A DNA stretch of 64,000 bases. It comes from Aureibaculum marinum (lineage in GTDB: Bacteria; Bacteroidota; Bacteroidia; Flavobacteriales; Flavobacteriaceae). The notes under the pieces were generated by a model that worked only from the letters and a program-made list of their open reading frames with translations, had not been told where the DNA came from and searched no databases. The number at the start of each line of letters is the position of its first letter. The first letter of the stretch is position 1. The translations under genes and the position numbers were made by a program. The stretch is from NCBI RefSeq assembly GCF_003813905.1, contig NZ_RPFJ01000001.1:124001-188000 (forward strand), written 5' to 3'. Positions 25,554-35,439 of this stretch are shown one piece after another.

Positions 25554-26357
25554 CTATAGTTTATAATGATTCATCAACAACTTTTCATACCAAGTATCAG
25601 GAAGAACTCTTTTTAATACAATTGAAAATTTTTCAAGAAAACCACCCACTTTATAATGGATTTTAGGGTTATTTTTTTGAATAATCTTATATACAGCATT
25701 TGCCATAACTTGAGGATTTAATCCATTATCGACATGTGTATCCATTAAGGCTAAATTTTCAGCATATTTTTCTTTGTAGGCTGAATTTTCAAAAACAGGA
25801 GTATGATATCTACCTGCAGCTATATTTGTAGCAAAATCACCTGGAGCTACATTGGTAATAGTTATTCCAAATTGCTTCACTTCCATACGTGTAGCTTCTG
25901 TTACAACTTCCAACGCTCCTTTACTTGCAGAATAAATTCCGCGAAAAGGCAATCCCATATATCCAGCAATAGAAGTTACATTAATAATTAAACCAGATTT
26001 CTGTTGACGCATTTGGGGTAAAACTGCTTTCATTACATCTATAGGACCAAATAAATTTGTATTAAAAACACGACGTATTTCATCTGTAGGAGTGTCTTCA
26101 ATTGGACCAGTAATACCCATTCCTGCATTATTAATAAGTACATCTAGCCTACCTTCATTTTTTAAAATTGTAGCCATAGCAGTTTTTATGGTATCAACTT
26201 CAAGCACATTCAATGGCAACATTTTAACACCATTTATTTCTTCTTTTTTAGGAGTACGGCTTGTACCATAAACCACCATTCCCTTTTGACATAAATTTTC
26301 TGCAATACTTTTACCTATACCCGATGAAGCTCCGGTAACTAAAACGATTTTTGACAT
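25554..26357 (-). CDS. Short-chain dehydrogenase/reductase
   Basis: The 267-residue protein is a classical SDR: the NAD(P)-binding 'TGASSGIG' at 8-15, 'NNAG' at 76-79, catalytic Ser129 in 'NVTSIAG', and Tyr142/Lys146 in 'YSASKG'. The 'TSRTPKK' after the second strand suggests NADP preference. Substrate cannot be named. The gene is single, with a TACATTTG promoter box 17 bp upstream, and lies next to the SRP RNA gene. Confidence 0.92.
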   Translation of the reverse strand: MSKIVLVTGASSGIGKSIAENLCQKGMVVYGTSRTPKKEEINGVKMLPLNVLEVDTIKTAMATILKNEGRLDVLINNAGMGITGPIEDTPTDEIRRVFNTNLFGPIDVMKAVLPQMRQQKSGLIINVTSIAGYMGLPFRGIYSASKGALEVVTEATRMEVKQFGITITNVAPGDFATNIAAGRYHTPVFENSAYKEKYAENLALMDTHVDNGLNPQVMANAVYKIIQKNNPKIHYKVGGFLEKFSIVLKRVLPDTWYEKLLMNHYKL

Positions 26358-26374
26358 ACTTTTCTATTAAATCG

Positions 26375-26382
26375 CAAATGTA
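26375..26382 (-). promoter_or_regulatory. -7 box of the SDR gene promoter
   Basis: TACATTTG on the minus strand matches TAnnTTTG, 17 bp before the ATG at 26357. Confidence 0.55.
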
Positions 26383-26461
26383 AGAAATAAATAAGTGAGG
26401 TATTTTTTGAAATTCTAAATTTATGAAGCCCTTTTTATCTTTAATAAAATTAAATAAAAAA

Positions 26462-26560
26462 GGGTAAGCGATCTACATCACACCGCTACGACCTAATACC
26501 TTTGCTGCATTCCTGCCCTGGAGGATTCAAAGGGAGCTGGTTGTGTAGGACTTACCCACG
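26462..26560 (-). ncRNA. ffs: Signal recognition particle RNA, small bacterial (4.5S) type
   Basis: On the minus strand the conserved SRP domain IV reads CCAGGGCAGGAATGCAGCAA, with the GGAA tetraloop and asymmetric loop needed for Ffh binding. Ends pair as GGGTAAG with CTTACCC, giving a rod of about 99 nt. The 3' end runs into a T-rich tract (TTTTTTATTT) that can terminate transcription. A promoter with both elements lies directly upstream. The exact ends are estimated from pairing. Confidence 0.93.
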
Positions 26561-26561
26561 G

Positions 26562-26591
26562 CAAAAATACAATCATTTTATGAGTTTGCAA
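26562..26591 (-). promoter_or_regulatory. Promoter of ffs (SRP RNA)
   Basis: On the minus strand TTG at 26591-26589 is followed by a 19-nt spacer and TATTTTTG at 26569-26562. Both elements and spacing fit the Bacteroidota primary sigma-factor consensus, and the start of ffs follows within a few bases. Confidence 0.75.
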
Positions 26592-26646
26592 GGTTTTTTA
26601 CTAAAATTTTAATCTTAAAAAAATAAGATACTAACTCTTAAATATT

Positions 26647-26654
26647 TATATTTG
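26647..26654 (+). promoter_or_regulatory. -7 box of DUF4199 gene promoter
   Basis: TATATTTG matches TAnnTTTG, 25 bp before the ATG at 26680. Confidence 0.5.
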
Positions 26655-26679
26655 CTCAACCTTTTAAAATAAACTAACC

Positions 26680-27198
26680 ATGGAAAATCAAAATAAACCA
26701 AGCAAAAAAAATATAATGATAAACTACGGTTTACTATTAGGTTTTTTTGGAATTTTAACTAATGTAATTAATTACGCATTTGGTGATATATACAAACCTC
26801 ATTGGTCTATAAATGTAATTAATATTATTGCTATGATAGCAGCAATAATATTAGGTATTAAAGAGTATAAAAAACAAAATGGAGGATTTTTGACTATAGC
26901 TCAAGGACTTAAAACTGGCGTAGGTATTGCTTTAATATCTGCAATTGTTTCTGCCATCTACATTTTTGTGTTTGCCAAATTTATTGAACCTGATTTTGTT
27001 GAAAATATAGTAGAAATTCAAAGACAAAAGCTCTTAGAAAATCCAAATATGCCAGAAGAAATGATTGACACTTTTGGAGAAAATACTAGAAAATATTTTT
27101 ATCCCTATACTATTGGAGTAACTTTGGTATTTAGTATTTTTATGGGTTTTATAGTTTCTTTAATTGCCTCATTAGTAATGCAAAAGAAAGAAGAATAA
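26680..27198 (+). CDS. DUF4199 membrane protein
   Basis: The 172-residue protein has four predicted membrane helices (about 12-35, 45-62, 75-105 and 140-165) and the DUF4199 features 'INYGLLLGFF', 'IKEYKKQNGGFLTIAQGLKTG' (in parts) in the loop after helix 2. This family is largely restricted to Bacteroidota and has no known activity. It lies 22 bp upstream of a glycosyltransferase on the same strand, a frequent arrangement in Flavobacteriia. Confidence 0.85.
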   Translation: MENQNKPSKKNIMINYGLLLGFFGILTNVINYAFGDIYKPHWSINVINIIAMIAAIILGIKEYKKQNGGFLTIAQGLKTGVGIALISAIVSAIYIFVFAKFIEPDFVENIVEIQRQKLLENPNMPEEMIDTFGENTRKYFYPYTIGVTLVFSIFMGFIVSLIASLVMQKKEE

Positions 27199-27220
27199 AA
27201 TTAAAAACTTTCATTAAACT

Positions 27221-28177
27221 ATGAACATTTCAGTAGTAATTCCACTACTTAACGAAGATGAATCATTAAACGAATTACACGATTGGATTGTAAAAGTTAT
27301 GCAAGCCAATCAATTTAGTTACGAAATTATCTTTATTGACGATGGTAGCACCGATAATTCTTGGCAGGTAATTGAACAATTGTCAAAAAAAAATACCTCA
27401 GTAAAAGGGCTACGGTTTCAACAGAATTATGGCAAATCTCAAGCTTTAAATGCTGGGTTTAAAATTGCAAAAGGTAAAGTAGTAATTACTATGGATGCTG
27501 ATTTACAAGATAGTCCTGATGAAATACCTGAATTATATAAACAGATAACTGAAAATGACTTAGATTTAGTTTCTGGTTGGAAAAAGAAACGTTACGATTC
27601 TAAAATTAGAAAAAATTTACCTTCTAAATTATTTAATGCCGCTGCTAGAAAAACTTCAGGCTTAAAACTTCACGACTTTAATTGTGGCCTTAAAGCATAT
27701 AAAAAAGAAGTGATTAAAAGTATTGATGTCTACGGAGAAATGCATCGCTATATTCCTGTTTTAGCTAAAAATGAAGGTTTTCAAAAAATTGATGAAAAAG
27801 TAGTACAACATCAAGCTAGAAAATATGGAACCACAAAATTTGGAATGGATCGGTTTATCAATGGATTTCTAGATTTAATTACCATTTGGTTTTTGTCAAA
27901 ATTTGCAAAACGCCCAATGCATTTATTTGGTTTTTTAGGAAGCTTCATGTTTTTTATTGGATTCTGTTTTGCTCTTTATTTAGGCATTGATAAATTATTT
28001 TTTAATCCTGTTGGAAGATTACTCACTGACAGACCTCAATTTTACGCTTCGATTGTTGCAATGATTATTGGTACTCAATTATTCTTAGCTGGATTTTTAG
28101 GTGAGCTTATTCTCCGATCTAAACGAAATGATGCTAGGTATAAAATTAGTATGGAAGTTGGACAAAATAATAACTAA
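27221..28177 (+). CDS. Family 2 glycosyltransferase, DPM1-like with C-terminal membrane helices
   Basis: The 318-residue protein has a GT-A domain with 'VVIPLLNEDESL' (4-15), 'IDDGSTDNSW' and the metal-binding 'DADLQD' near 95, then 'FNCGLKAYKKEV'. Two membrane helices lie at about 233-257 and 274-298. This layout matches polyprenyl-phosphate sugar transferases (DPM1/GtrB/ArnC type). The acceptor is probably undecaprenyl phosphate at the inner face of the membrane; the sugar is unknown. It follows DUF4199 in an apparent operon. Confidence 0.9.
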   Translation: MNISVVIPLLNEDESLNELHDWIVKVMQANQFSYEIIFIDDGSTDNSWQVIEQLSKKNTSVKGLRFQQNYGKSQALNAGFKIAKGKVVITMDADLQDSPDEIPELYKQITENDLDLVSGWKKKRYDSKIRKNLPSKLFNAAARKTSGLKLHDFNCGLKAYKKEVIKSIDVYGEMHRYIPVLAKNEGFQKIDEKVVQHQARKYGTTKFGMDRFINGFLDLITIWFLSKFAKRPMHLFGFLGSFMFFIGFCFALYLGIDKLFFNPVGRLLTDRPQFYASIVAMIIGTQLFLAGFLGELILRSKRNDARYKISMEVGQNNN

Positions 28178-28362
28178 ACAATCGTCAAGTTATTTTTAGT
28201 GTTATTTATACCTATTGATTAAAAAATTATTGCAATCAATGTAATAAACACTATCTATTACTAGTATTTTGTAAACTCTTACCATATCTCACCTACCTAA
28301 TCAGAGCTCTTTTTCTATATTGATTTTTAAATCCTAAATCTTTTAATCATTCAATAAATCAT

Positions 28363-28370
28363 TATCTTTG
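28363..28370 (+). promoter_or_regulatory. -7 box of the phosphohexomutase/MsbA operon
   Basis: TATCTTTG matches TAnnTTTG, 16 bp before the ATG at 28387. Confidence 0.55.
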
Positions 28371-28386
28371 TTTAAAAATATATTTT

Positions 28387-30108
28387 ATGAGCAGTCAAGA
28401 AATACTAGAAAAGGCCAAACAATGGGTAGATGCACCTTTTGATACTAATACACAGAAAGAAGTACAACAATTAATTGATAATGATATTCAAAACTTAACT
28501 GAAAGTTTTTATAAAGATTTAGAATTCGGTACAGGTGGTATGCGTGGAATCATGGGAGTTGGAACTAATCGTATTAATAAATATACCCTAGGTCGAGCAA
28601 CTCAAGGTTTAGCTAATTATTTACAACAAAATTTTCCAACTAAAGATTTAAGTGTAGCTATTGCGTTTGACTGCCGTCATAATAGCAATACTCTAGCTAA
28701 AATAGTTGCAGATGTACTTACTGCAAATGGTATTAAAGCTCTTTTATTTGACGATTTAAGAACAACACCTGAACTTTCTTTTGCCGTTAGACATTTAAAA
28801 TGTGATGCCGGTATTGTCTTAACAGCTTCTCATAATCCACCAGAATATAATGGGTATAAAGTATATTGGAATGACGGTGGACAAATTGTACCTCCACATG
28901 ATAAAAAAATAATTGATGAAGTTGCAGCGGTTAATTTCGATAAGATAAAATTTGAAGCAAACGAAAATTTATTAACAATAATTGGTAAAGAAGTTGATGA
29001 AGCCTTCCATAAAGCCTCTTTAGCTAATGGAACGTTTAATACTCCTGGCCGTAATAAGTTAAAAATAGTATTTACATCGTTACATGGCACTTCTATAATG
29101 TCAGTTCCAAAAGTTTTAAAAATGGCTGGTTTTAAAGATGTTCATATTGTAAAAGAACAAAAGAAACCTGATGGAGATTTTCCAACTGTAGCGTCTCCAA
29201 ATCCTGAAGAACCTGCAGCATTAAAAATGGCAACTGACCTTGCTGAAAAAATAGGAGCAGATATTGTAATTGGTACAGATCCTGATTCAGATAGATTAGG
29301 AATTGCCGTTAGAAATTTAGAAGGTAAATTGACCTTGCTAAATGGAAATCAAACCATGGCCATAATGACTGACTATTTAATAAAACAATGGCACGAAAAC
29401 GGAAAACTTAATGGAAATCAATTTGTTGCAACTACTATTGTATCTACAAATTTAATACATGATATTGCTCAAAGTTATAATGTTGAGTCTAAAACCTGTT
29501 TAACAGGATTTAAATGGATTGCGAAATTAATTAGAGATGTAGAAGGTGTTCAAGAATTTATAGGCGGTGGTGAAGAAAGCTTTGGTTATATGGTAGGCGA
29601 TTTTATTCGTGATAAAGATGCTGTAACAGCTACCCTATTGGCATGTGAAATTGCAGCTCATATGAAAAATAACAATTCTTCAATCTATAAAGAGTTATTA
29701 AATATTTTTGCTAAACATGGTTACTACAAAGAGCATTTAATTTCATTAACCAAAAAAGGTATGGATGGAGCTCAACAAATAAGTCAAATGATGGTTGATT
29801 TACGTAAAAACCCTCTTAAAACTATTGACGGATCTCCTGTAGCGTATGTATTTGACTACCAATCTTCTGAACGTACAAATTTAATAACTGGAGAAAAAAG
29901 TACAATCGATTTACCAAAATCTAATGTACTTATCTATCAAACCGAAGATGGTACAAGAGTTGCTGCTAGACCTAGTGGAACAGAACCAAAAATTAAATTC
30001 TATTTTAGTGTAAATATGCCTTTAGAAAAAATTGAAAATTCTGTTAAAGTTGAGAAACTACTCACTCAAAAAATTGACAGAATTATCAAAGAGATGAAAT
30101 TGAATTAA
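28387..30108 (+). CDS. Phosphoglucomutase/phosphomannomutase (phosphohexomutase)
   Basis: The 573-residue protein is an alpha-D-phosphohexomutase: 'GTGGMRGIMG' near 47-56, the phosphoserine loop 'TASHNPPEYNGYK' with Ser148, the Mg loop 'GTDPDSDR' with Asp298, Asp300 and Asp302, 'GGGEESFGY', and the phosphate-binding 'RPSGTEPKIKFY' near the C-terminus. Length is that of the large phosphoglucomutase group, including PGM2-like enzymes. It interconverts sugar 1- and 6-phosphates. Its stop overlaps the start of the ABC transporter by one base (TAATG). Confidence 0.94.
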   Translation: MSSQEILEKAKQWVDAPFDTNTQKEVQQLIDNDIQNLTESFYKDLEFGTGGMRGIMGVGTNRINKYTLGRATQGLANYLQQNFPTKDLSVAIAFDCRHNSNTLAKIVADVLTANGIKALLFDDLRTTPELSFAVRHLKCDAGIVLTASHNPPEYNGYKVYWNDGGQIVPPHDKKIIDEVAAVNFDKIKFEANENLLTIIGKEVDEAFHKASLANGTFNTPGRNKLKIVFTSLHGTSIMSVPKVLKMAGFKDVHIVKEQKKPDGDFPTVASPNPEEPAALKMATDLAEKIGADIVIGTDPDSDRLGIAVRNLEGKLTLLNGNQTMAIMTDYLIKQWHENGKLNGNQFVATTIVSTNLIHDIAQSYNVESKTCLTGFKWIAKLIRDVEGVQEFIGGGEESFGYMVGDFIRDKDAVTATLLACEIAAHMKNNNSSIYKELLNIFAKHGYYKEHLISLTKKGMDGAQQISQMMVDLRKNPLKTIDGSPVAYVFDYQSSERTNLITGEKSTIDLPKSNVLIYQTEDGTRVAARPSGTEPKIKFYFSVNMPLEKIENSVKVEKLLTQKIDRIIKEMKLN

Positions 30109-31931
30109 TGGAGTATTTTAGAAAAATTATACGCTTTGCAAAACCTTATAAGTTATATGCAATTGGTAATATTATAGCAAACATATTCTATGCTCTGTTT
30201 GGGACATTAGCAATGGTATCTCTTTTTCCAATGCTTTCTGTTCTATTTGGAGAAACAGAACCTATTACCACCAAACCAGACTGGTCTACATCAGTTAACA
30301 TTAAGGAATACGCAGAAAATTACTTGAACTATTTTGTGACATTAAAATCTCAAGAAGGAGAAGGTGATGCACTTATATACATGGTAGGTTTAGTTATAAT
30401 TATGTTTTTTCTTAAAAACTTTTTTAGCTATTTGGCAATGTATTTTATTACCTTTTTACGCAATGGAGTACTTAAAGATTTAAGGAATGTACTTTATGAT
30501 AAAACGATTGATTTACCTATATCTTTTTATTCAGAAAAGCGAAAAGGAGATACCATAGCAAGAATAACTTCTGATGTATTGGAAATACAACACTCTTTTT
30601 TATCTATTTTAGAATTAATAGTCAGAGAACCTCTTACCATTATTTTTACCATAATAACTATGGTTTTAATAAGTGCAAAATTGACCATATTTGTGTTTAT
30701 TTTCTTACCCGTTTCAGGATTTTTAATATCATTAATTGGAAAATCTTTAAAAAGAAAATCTGATAAGGTTCAAAAAGAACAAGGGTATTTTCTATCCATT
30801 TTAGAAGAAACTCTTGGTGGTTTAAAAATCATAAAAGGGTTTAATGCTGAAAAAATATTTGGTACAAAATTTAGAGCCTCTACTTCTAGGTTTTATAAAT
30901 TTTCAAATAGTTTATTAAACAGACAAAATTTAGCATCACCAACTAGCGAATTTTTAGGCATTACAGTTATTGGTATTTTATTATGGTATGGAGGACAAAT
31001 GGTTTTGGTTGAAAAAACCCTTCAACCTGAACTTTTTATAACATATATGGGGTTAGCGTATCAAATTTTAACACCAGCAAAGGCAATTTCAAAAGCAAGC
31101 TATGGAGTTAAAAAAGGTAATGCAGCCGCTGAACGTATATTAGAAATTATTGAAACAGAAAATCCATTAAAAGACAAAGTAGATGCTATTGACAAAGATG
31201 GATTTAATTCTGAAATTAAATTTGAGAATATTTCATTTAAATATGAAAATGAGTTCGTTTTAAAAGATTTCTCATTAACAATTCCAAAAGGAAAAACTAT
31301 AGCCCTTGTTGGACAGTCAGGTAGTGGAAAATCTACATTAGCAAATTTAATTACTCGATTTTATGATGTTAATTCAGGTCGTATTACAATTGATAATATC
31401 GATATAAAAGACTTAACAAAAAAATCACTCCGAGCACAATTAGGAATTGTAACTCAAGATGCCATTTTATTTAATGATACCATAAAAAATAATATGCTTT
31501 TAGGAGCTGAAAATGCCTCTGAAGAGGAAATAATTGAAGCCTTAAAAGTTGCCAATGCTTGGGAGTTTGTTAAGGAATTACCTTTAGGCATTGAAACAAA
31601 TATAGGTGATGCAGGCGGAAAATTATCTGGTGGTCAAAAACAACGTTTAAGTATTGCTAGAGCTGTACTTAAAAATCCTCCAATAATGGTATTGGATGAA
31701 GCTACTTCTGCATTAGATACAGAATCAGAAAGAATGGTTCAAATAGCTTTGGAAAACATGATGAAAAACAGAACATCATTAGTTATTGCCCATCGCTTAT
31801 CAACCATTCAAAAAGCTGATGCTATTGTTGTACTTCAAAAAGGTGAAATTATAGAACAAGGTAAACACCATGAATTGTTAGCTAAAAATGGCACCTATAA
31901 AAAGCTAGTACAAATGCAATCACTAGGCTAA
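30108..31931 (+). CDS. MsbA-like ABC exporter (fused permease-ATPase)
   Basis: The 607-residue half-transporter has about six membrane helices in the first 330 residues and an ATPase domain with Walker A 'GQSGSGKS' at 402-409, signature 'LSGGQKQRLSIA' near 506, Walker B 'IMVLDEATSALD', and the switch His in 'VIAHRLST'. It resembles MsbA/LmrA lipid or drug exporters; a lipid A flippase role is possible but not shown. A long periplasmic loop (about 50-100) separates the first two helices. It is translationally coupled to the phosphohexomutase. Confidence 0.92.
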   Translation: MEYFRKIIRFAKPYKLYAIGNIIANIFYALFGTLAMVSLFPMLSVLFGETEPITTKPDWSTSVNIKEYAENYLNYFVTLKSQEGEGDALIYMVGLVIIMFFLKNFFSYLAMYFITFLRNGVLKDLRNVLYDKTIDLPISFYSEKRKGDTIARITSDVLEIQHSFLSILELIVREPLTIIFTIITMVLISAKLTIFVFIFLPVSGFLISLIGKSLKRKSDKVQKEQGYFLSILEETLGGLKIIKGFNAEKIFGTKFRASTSRFYKFSNSLLNRQNLASPTSEFLGITVIGILLWYGGQMVLVEKTLQPELFITYMGLAYQILTPAKAISKASYGVKKGNAAAERILEIIETENPLKDKVDAIDKDGFNSEIKFENISFKYENEFVLKDFSLTIPKGKTIALVGQSGSGKSTLANLITRFYDVNSGRITIDNIDIKDLTKKSLRAQLGIVTQDAILFNDTIKNNMLLGAENASEEEIIEALKVANAWEFVKELPLGIETNIGDAGGKLSGGQKQRLSIARAVLKNPPIMVLDEATSALDTESERMVQIALENMMKNRTSLVIAHRLSTIQKADAIVVLQKGEIIEQGKHHELLAKNGTYKKLVQMQSLG

Positions 31932-31999
31932 CCTTAAAAGTAAAAAAAGTATATGTATTAAAGCCTAAATTGTCAGTCTAAAACCTAAATTAAAAAACA

Positions 32000-32632
32000 T
32001 TGAATACAATTATTGAAAGCCTAAAATGGCGATATGCCTGTAAAAAATTTGACAGAACCAAAAAAGTATCCAATGCTAAAATAGAAGTTTTATCAGAAGC
32101 TTTCAATTTAACGGCTACATCCTTTGGTTTACAACCCATAAAGATGCTAATTCTACAAGATAAAGAGTTGCAACACCAACTGATGACATATTCATTCAAT
32201 CAACAGCAAATAAGTACAGCCTCACATGTTTTGATTATTTGCATAGAAGATTATTTTACTCAAGAAAAAATTGATAATTATTTTGATCTAGAGAAAAAAA
32301 TTAGAGGTACATCTGAAGAAATATTAGGTAAATACAGAAAACAACTAAAAGATATTTTTGCTAATAAATCTACCATTGAGAAACAAGAATCTGCTATTAA
32401 TCAAGCCTATATTGCTTTAGGAAATTTAATGACTGTTTGTGCATTAGAAAGAATAGATGCTTGCCCAATGGAAGGATTCAATGCTCAAAAATTTGACGAA
32501 ATTTTAGAATTGAAAAAACAGAATTTAAAATCTGTTTTAATTTTACCAATAGGATATAGAGCTGATGATGATTTTATGAGTACCCTAAAAAAAGTAAGAA
32601 AACCAATGGAAGACACAGTAATAAAGATGTAG
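32000..32632 (+). CDS. NfsB-like nitroreductase-family NAD(P)H oxidoreductase
   Basis: The 210-residue protein matches the FMN nitroreductase fold: 'SLKWRYACKKFD' at the N-terminus, 'FNLTATSFGLQPIKMLIL' near 35-52, 'AINQAYIALGNLMTVCALERIDACPMEGF' (in parts), and 'PIGYRADDD' near the end. The start is a TTG at 32000; the family N-terminus begins just there and no ATG is nearby in frame. It probably reduces quinones or nitro compounds with NAD(P)H. It may be part of a transcript with PepD 75 bp downstream. Confidence 0.9.
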   Translation: MNTIIESLKWRYACKKFDRTKKVSNAKIEVLSEAFNLTATSFGLQPIKMLILQDKELQHQLMTYSFNQQQISTASHVLIICIEDYFTQEKIDNYFDLEKKIRGTSEEILGKYRKQLKDIFANKSTIEKQESAINQAYIALGNLMTVCALERIDACPMEGFNAQKFDEILELKKQNLKSVLILPIGYRADDDFMSTLKKVRKPMEDTVIKM

Positions 32633-32707
32633 TAAAATTGCTTTACTAAAAGTACAGTACCCTAAAATACTACGCAATAAAAAAAGAACTTCTTAAACAA
32701 CACAATA

Positions 32708-34159
32708 ATGAATACAGAAATAAGAAATTTAGAACCAAAAGCTTTATGGAATAATTTTGCAGACTTAAATGCAGTGCCTAGAGCATCAAAAAAAGAAGAG
32801 AGAGTTATTCAATTTATGGTTGATTTTGGTAAAAAATTAGACTTACCTACCAAAGTAGATAAAGTTGGTAATGTAATTATAACCAAGCCTGCTACAAAAG
32901 GAATGGAAAATAGAAAAACCATAGTGCTACAATCTCATTTAGATATGGTACATCAAAAAAACAATGATACCAATTTCGATTTTGACACACAAGGTATAGC
33001 TATGACAATTGATGGAGATTGGGTCAAAGCCAAAGGAACAACTTTAGGTGCTGACAATGGACTTGGTGTAGCTACTATTATGAGTATTTTAGAAAGTAAC
33101 GATATAGAACACCCTTCTATAGAAGCTCTTTTTACAATTGACGAAGAAACCGGTATGACAGGTGCAATGGGATTAGAAGCTGGATGGTTAAATGGTGAAA
33201 TACTATTAAACTTAGATACAGAAGACGATGAAGAAATTGGCGTAGGTTGTGCAGGTGGAATTGATATCACAGCTTCTAAATCATATAATCCAGTAAAAAC
33301 ACCAGACAATGTAGAAGCTTTTAAAATTACCGTAAAAGGATTACAAGGTGGACATTCTGGTATGGATATTCATAAAGGTTTTGGTAATGCTAACAAACTT
33401 ATGAATAGAATACTTACTGAAATAAAAAAAGTAGCATCTATTGCAGAAGTTGATGGTGGTGGACTACGAAATGCTATACCAAGAGAAAGCAATGCCATTA
33501 TTGTTACAAATAATAAAGAGGAGTTTTCAACTCAATTTAATACCATTTCTAAAGCCATAACTGAAGAGTTTAAATCTATTGAAAAAGATATTGAAATCAC
33601 ATTTAAAAACTGTGAAAAACCTTCAAATATACTCTCAAAACAAGATCAAAATACGTTATTAAAAGTTATTTATGCCATTCACAATGGAGTTTTTAGAATG
33701 AGTCCTGATATTGATGATTTAGTAGAAACCTCAAACAATGTAGCTCGTGTATTGGTAAAAAATGGTGAAATTAAAATATTATGTTTAACCCGAAGCTCGG
33801 TAGAATCTGGTAAATATAATTTAGTAAATACAATTTCATCTGTTTTTGAACTCGCTCATTATTCTGTTAAAACATCAGGTACTTATCCTGGATGGAAACC
33901 TAATCCTGAATCTGATATTCTAAAAGTATTAGATAAAACATATCAAGATTTATTTGGTAAAAAACCAAATGTTATGGCTTGCCATGCAGGATTGGAATGT
34001 GGTATTTTAGGTAAAAATTATCCTGAAATGGATATGATTTCCTTTGGTCCAACTATAAAAGGGGCACATTCTCCTGATGAAAAAGCAAGTATCAGTTCCA
34101 CCCAAAAATATTGGAAATTTGTACTGGAAATCTTAAAAAGAATACCTGTAAAAGGTTAA
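32708..34159 (+). CDS. pepD: Aminoacyl-histidine dipeptidase (PepD, M20 family)
   Basis: The 483-residue protein is a cytosolic M20C dipeptidase. Zinc-site elements are 'QSHLDMVHQK' (His77, Asp79), 'TTLGADNGLG' (Asp116), 'TIDEETGMTGA' (Glu146/Glu147) and 'LNLDTEDD'. 'GGHSGMDIHKGFGNANKL' marks the start of the lid/dimerisation domain and 'ACHAGLECG' with 'SFGPTIKGAHSPDE' completes the metal site. Length and motifs are those of PepD; it cleaves Xaa-His dipeptides and related substrates. Confidence 0.95.
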   Translation: MNTEIRNLEPKALWNNFADLNAVPRASKKEERVIQFMVDFGKKLDLPTKVDKVGNVIITKPATKGMENRKTIVLQSHLDMVHQKNNDTNFDFDTQGIAMTIDGDWVKAKGTTLGADNGLGVATIMSILESNDIEHPSIEALFTIDEETGMTGAMGLEAGWLNGEILLNLDTEDDEEIGVGCAGGIDITASKSYNPVKTPDNVEAFKITVKGLQGGHSGMDIHKGFGNANKLMNRILTEIKKVASIAEVDGGGLRNAIPRESNAIIVTNNKEEFSTQFNTISKAITEEFKSIEKDIEITFKNCEKPSNILSKQDQNTLLKVIYAIHNGVFRMSPDIDDLVETSNNVARVLVKNGEIKILCLTRSSVESGKYNLVNTISSVFELAHYSVKTSGTYPGWKPNPESDILKVLDKTYQDLFGKKPNVMACHAGLECGILGKNYPEMDMISFGPTIKGAHSPDEKASISSTQKYWKFVLEILKRIPVKG

Positions 34160-34340
34160 AATATAGAGAACACTATTAAATTCATATCATACTAAAAATC
34201 AGTTGTTATAAACAATAGTACTCAAAGTTAAGGATTACATTTTAACAACTTGCAGTACTAATTTCAATATTATGCTTATTTGTTAATGATTATTATGGAC
34301 AATTGTGTATTTTAATCTTTTAAAAGATGAATTATACCTT

Positions 34341-35342
34341 ATGAATTTACAAATTCAATATTTTAAAACTGAAGAAATTAATAGTTTAATTTCTTTTAGA
34401 AATAGCGAAAAAAAATTAGGAGAAAAATTACTAATTTCAAAAGATAGTAACTTAACTCATTTTAATGGCAAATTTGTCATTTTAGGCATTCCTGAAGATA
34501 TTGGAATAAAAGCCAATAAAGGTATCGGCGGAGCTTCGAGTACTTTTAATACTTTTTTAAAAGCATTTGTAAATACTCAAAACACAGCAAATTTAGACGG
34601 AAATGAATTCCTTTTATTAGGTCACATTGGTACTGAACATTTAATGAAAAAAAGCCTAAATGCAGACATCAATACATTAAGAAATTTGACCGAAAAATTA
34701 GATAATTTGGTATTCCCTGTAATACAACACATTGTAAAGCACGGTAAAATACCTATTGTTATTGGAGGCGGCCATAACAATGCATTTCCAATCCTAAAAG
34801 GATGTTCTATAGCCTTAAACGCTCCAATAAACACTATAAATTTAGACGCTCATTCCGATTTTAGAATAGTTGAAGGAAGACATAGTGGTAATGGTTTTAG
34901 ATATGCTTATAATGCAAAATATTTAAAAAAATATGCCATTTTAGGCCTACATGAAGCTTACAATAGTCAAAATATAATTGAAGAATTATCAAGAAATCCT
35001 GATTTTTTACCAATCTTTTTTGAAGATGTATTTTTAAGAAATAAAGAAACTTGGGAAGAAGCACAATGCAGAGCATTAACATTTGTAAAAGACAATAAGT
35101 TTGGTGTTGAATTAGACTTAGATTCTCTGCAAAACACCTTGAGTAGTGCATGGACACCAGTGGGAATTTCAACACTACAGACTTTAAATTATCTCTATAC
35201 TTGTGGTAAAGAAAAACAAGTTTGCTATCTTCATTTAACAGAAGCCATAGCTGAAAGAACAGATGGTTTTAAGAATCCGCTTGTTGGTAAATTATTATCT
35301 TATTTAGTTCAGTCTTTCTGTAAAGGCGTATTAGAAAATTAA
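34341..35342 (+). CDS. Ureohydrolase (arginase/formimidoylglutamase family)
   Basis: I place the start at the ATG 34341 (334 residues) rather than the GTG at 34305. Manganese ligands are visible in 'IGGGHNNAFP', 'DAHSDFR' and 'ELDLDSL', the three arginase-family signatures. Flavobacteriia commonly annotate this protein as formimidoylglutamase (histidine degradation). No other hut genes are in the window, so arginase, agmatinase or HutG cannot be told apart. It is a single gene ending at a strong bidirectional hairpin. Confidence 0.85.
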   Translation: MNLQIQYFKTEEINSLISFRNSEKKLGEKLLISKDSNLTHFNGKFVILGIPEDIGIKANKGIGGASSTFNTFLKAFVNTQNTANLDGNEFLLLGHIGTEHLMKKSLNADINTLRNLTEKLDNLVFPVIQHIVKHGKIPIVIGGGHNNAFPILKGCSIALNAPINTINLDAHSDFRIVEGRHSGNGFRYAYNAKYLKKYAILGLHEAYNSQNIIEELSRNPDFLPIFFEDVFLRNKETWEEAQCRALTFVKDNKFGVELDLDSLQNTLSSAWTPVGISTLQTLNYLYTCGKEKQVCYLHLTEAIAERTDGFKNPLVGKLLSYLVQSFCKGVLEN

Positions 35343-35379
35343 TACTTAACTTTTAAGTAAATTATATTTATATATATAA

Positions 35380-35421
35380 AAATTCAGAGTGTCAAAGATT
35401 GGACTCTAACACTCTGAATTT
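35380..35421. terminator. Bidirectional hairpin between convergent genes
   Basis: AAATTCAGAGTGT pairs perfectly with ACACTCTGAATTT across a 16-nt loop. It lies between the ureohydrolase and the S9 peptidase, which converge here. No long T-run follows on plus; on minus it is followed by TTATATATAT. Confidence 0.65.
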
Positions 35422-35439
35422 AAAAGTATAGGTTAAAAT

